From the NCBI RefSeq assembly GCF_000220505.1, contig NZ_AFPJ01000009.1, positions 124,001 through 188,000 of the forward strand: DNA of 64,000 bases. Reading direction: 5' to 3'. The notes below the pieces were generated by a model. It saw nothing but the letters and a program-made list of their open reading frames with translations. It was not told where the DNA came from and ran no database searches. Both the position numbers and the translations under genes were made by a program. The DNA comes from Microbulbifer agarilyticus S89 (GTDB lineage Bacteria; Pseudomonadota; Gammaproteobacteria; Pseudomonadales; Cellvibrionaceae). This document shows positions 62,966-64,000 of the stretch, in pieces. Numbering within the stretch: position 1 is the first letter of the stretch; each line of letters opens with the position of its first letter.

Positions 62966-63668
62966 AACTGCCCTCCTCGCGCCAAGCGCGATTCAGCTCA
63001 CGCATATCCGCGCGCTGAGAAAAATGCGCAGCAAGCGTTGTATCGTGACTTACAAAGATGAGGGTGTTGTCACTACTCGCGAAGTTTTGCAGCAGAAGCT
63101 CGGCGAATGCATCGCGCGCTTCCGGGTCCAACGCAGAAGTCGGCTCATCGACCAACAGCATATTTGGCCGATTGATCAGTGCGCGTGCAATGGCAACCCG
63201 CTGCTGCTGCCCCACACTGAGCTTTGCTGCTTTTCGCTGGAGCAGGTCCTGACCAAGCCGCAACTCAGCCAACAACTCGCTGGCGCGCCGCTCCAGATCT
63301 CTGGTGTTACCGGTGAAATGTGCCGCCAATCGCAGGTTGTCTAACACACTCAGATAGGGGATTAGATTGAACTGTTGGAACACCACGCCAATATGCTGCG
63401 CACGGAAACGGTCGCGGCGGCGGCTACCCAATGCCGACATCGACTGCCCCAAGACCTCCAGGCGAGCCTCAGGCGCGACCAGCATGCCCGCAAGCAGATT
63501 GAGCAGCGTGGTCTTGCCGGAACCGGATGGTCCGCGCAAGAACAGGTGGCTGCCCTTGGGTATGGACCACTGGGGGATATCCAGCACGCACGCCCCGCGT
63601 TCATAGGAATAACGCAGGCGCTCCAGTGCAACTGCCTCTTCCCCCAGTTCAACCGCCGGTGCATTCAT
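62955..63668 (-). CDS. ABC transporter ATP-binding protein, MacB/LolD type
   Basis: The 237-residue ATPase has Walker A GPSGSGKTTLLNLL, Q-loop VVFQQFNLIPYLSVLDNL, signature LSVGQQQRVAIARAL, Walker B MLLVDEPTSALD and switch HisD in IFVSHDTTLA. NLIPYLSV and the short length match the MacB/LolD/FtsE group that pairs with FtsX-type permeases. GAGG precedes the ATG. It powers the permease encoded directly downstream. Confidence 0.95.
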   Translation of the reverse strand: MNAPAVELGEEAVALERLRYSYERGACVLDIPQWSIPKGSHLFLRGPSGSGKTTLLNLLAGMLVAPEARLEVLGQSMSALGSRRRDRFRAQHIGVVFQQFNLIPYLSVLDNLRLAAHFTGNTRDLERRASELLAELRLGQDLLQRKAAKLSVGQQQRVAIARALINRPNMLLVDEPTSALDPEARDAFAELLLQNFASSDNTLIFVSHDTTLAAHFSQRADMRELNRAWREEGSYAG

Positions 63669-63763
63669 CGATTACCTCAGCCAGTCATTCATCAGAAGAT
63701 TCATCGAAACGAACATTGATGATATAACATAACTACCTTTGAAAACTCCACGATGTTGTGCCT

Positions 63764-64000
63764 ATGCCTGTTCGCACCCTCTATCTCGCCACAATGCTTT
63801 GCCTTGCCGTTCTCAGCGGCTGTAGCAAAGCGGATCTCAGTGCCAGCCGACCGCCCGAGACTCCCGACCTTCACGGGAATACCGACAAGGGCCCGGACCC
63901 CGACACCGGGGACGCGCACTCAAGGACCACATCGCCAGCAACCAAGGGCGTATCAAAGGCCCAGCAAGACCGAGACGATCCCCCCTACCGCGACATCGAA
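63764..64000 (+). CDS. Lipoprotein, 3' end outside window; possible partner of the ABC transporter
   Basis: The frame opens at ATG 63764 and runs off the right edge with 79 residues visible. The signal peptide MPVRTLYLATMLCLAVLSGC gives lipidated Cys20. The rest is a Pro/Asp/Thr-rich linker ending DDPPYRDIE. DUF3299 proteins, which often sit beside MacB/FtsX-like transporters, have a Tyr/Glu-Ile-Glu-Trp start of this type, so this may be one, but the key residues are outside the window. It is divergent from the ABC transporter genes. Confidence 0.6.
   Translation, partial: MPVRTLYLATMLCLAVLSGCSKADLSASRPPETPDLHGNTDKGPDPDTGDAHSRTTSPATKGVSKAQQDRDDPPYRDIE

Overview
This is 64 kb of a GC-rich chromosome from a free-living, probably marine gammaproteobacterium. 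The gene set (SlyX, RsmJ, GreB, YebG, YchJ, RpoE-ChrR, many lipoprotein peptidases, a type-II DAHP synthase) resembles Microbulbifer and its relatives in Cellvibrionales. That placement is my inference from protein style, not from a search. I see no rRNA or tRNA gene, insertion sequence, phage, CRISPR array or plasmid origin. Both ends cut a gene: L-serine dehydratase at the left and a small lipoprotein at the right.

0-13 kb: sdaA (5' end outside the window), rsmJ, a STAS-like protein, a membrane-anchored protein with six 11-residue repeats, a secreted unknown, an OmpA-type lipoprotein, slyX, a serine hydrolase, a voltage-gated-type K+ channel with a zinc-ribbon tail, a YciH/SUI1 protein, an 893-residue membrane protein that looks like an M48 peptidase without its HExxH site, and a Na+:alanine symporter. 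A 713-bp stretch between ompA and slyX holds several perfect palindromes and no gene.

13-27 kb: an S9 peptidase overlapping greB, an acyl-CoA dehydrogenase, a DMT transporter and an Lrp-type regulator divergent from putA, a lone curlin-repeat protein, a gene-free stretch of about 1 kb, and a large diheme cytochrome c peroxidase-like protein.

27-35 kb: the clearest regulatory system here. An ECF sigma factor and a ChrR-type zinc anti-sigma factor diverge from a seven-gene operon (NTF2-like, SDR, FAD amine oxidase-like, DUF1365, Cfa, DUF2878, unknown lipoprotein). Both sides carry matching promoters, (TGATCC or TAATCC)-N16-CGTA. This is the architecture of the singlet-oxygen / photo-oxidative lipid response.

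35-47 kb: amino-acid and aromatic metabolism: a fused indolepyruvate ferredoxin oxidoreductase with a divergent Lrp regulator, an M3 peptidase, a GST, DAHP synthase, an aromatic aminotransferase, a MarR regulator and maleylacetoacetate isomerase.

47-64 kb: a second ECF sigma module (membrane protein, sigma, putative anti-sigma, 2OG-Fe oxygenase), a DUF924 protein, yebG under two LexA boxes, a MAPEG protein, two amidohydrolases (one without its metal ligands), a hybrid histidine kinase, YchJ, an RluA-type pseudouridine synthase, an M14 carboxypeptidase, an alpha/beta hydrolase-like protein, an isoaspartyl peptidase and a MacB/FtsX-type ABC transporter. No wholly novel multi-gene system stands out. 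The best leads are the ChrR divergon with its unknown lipoprotein, the M48 pseudopeptidase, the orphan curlin protein and the structured intergenic regions.
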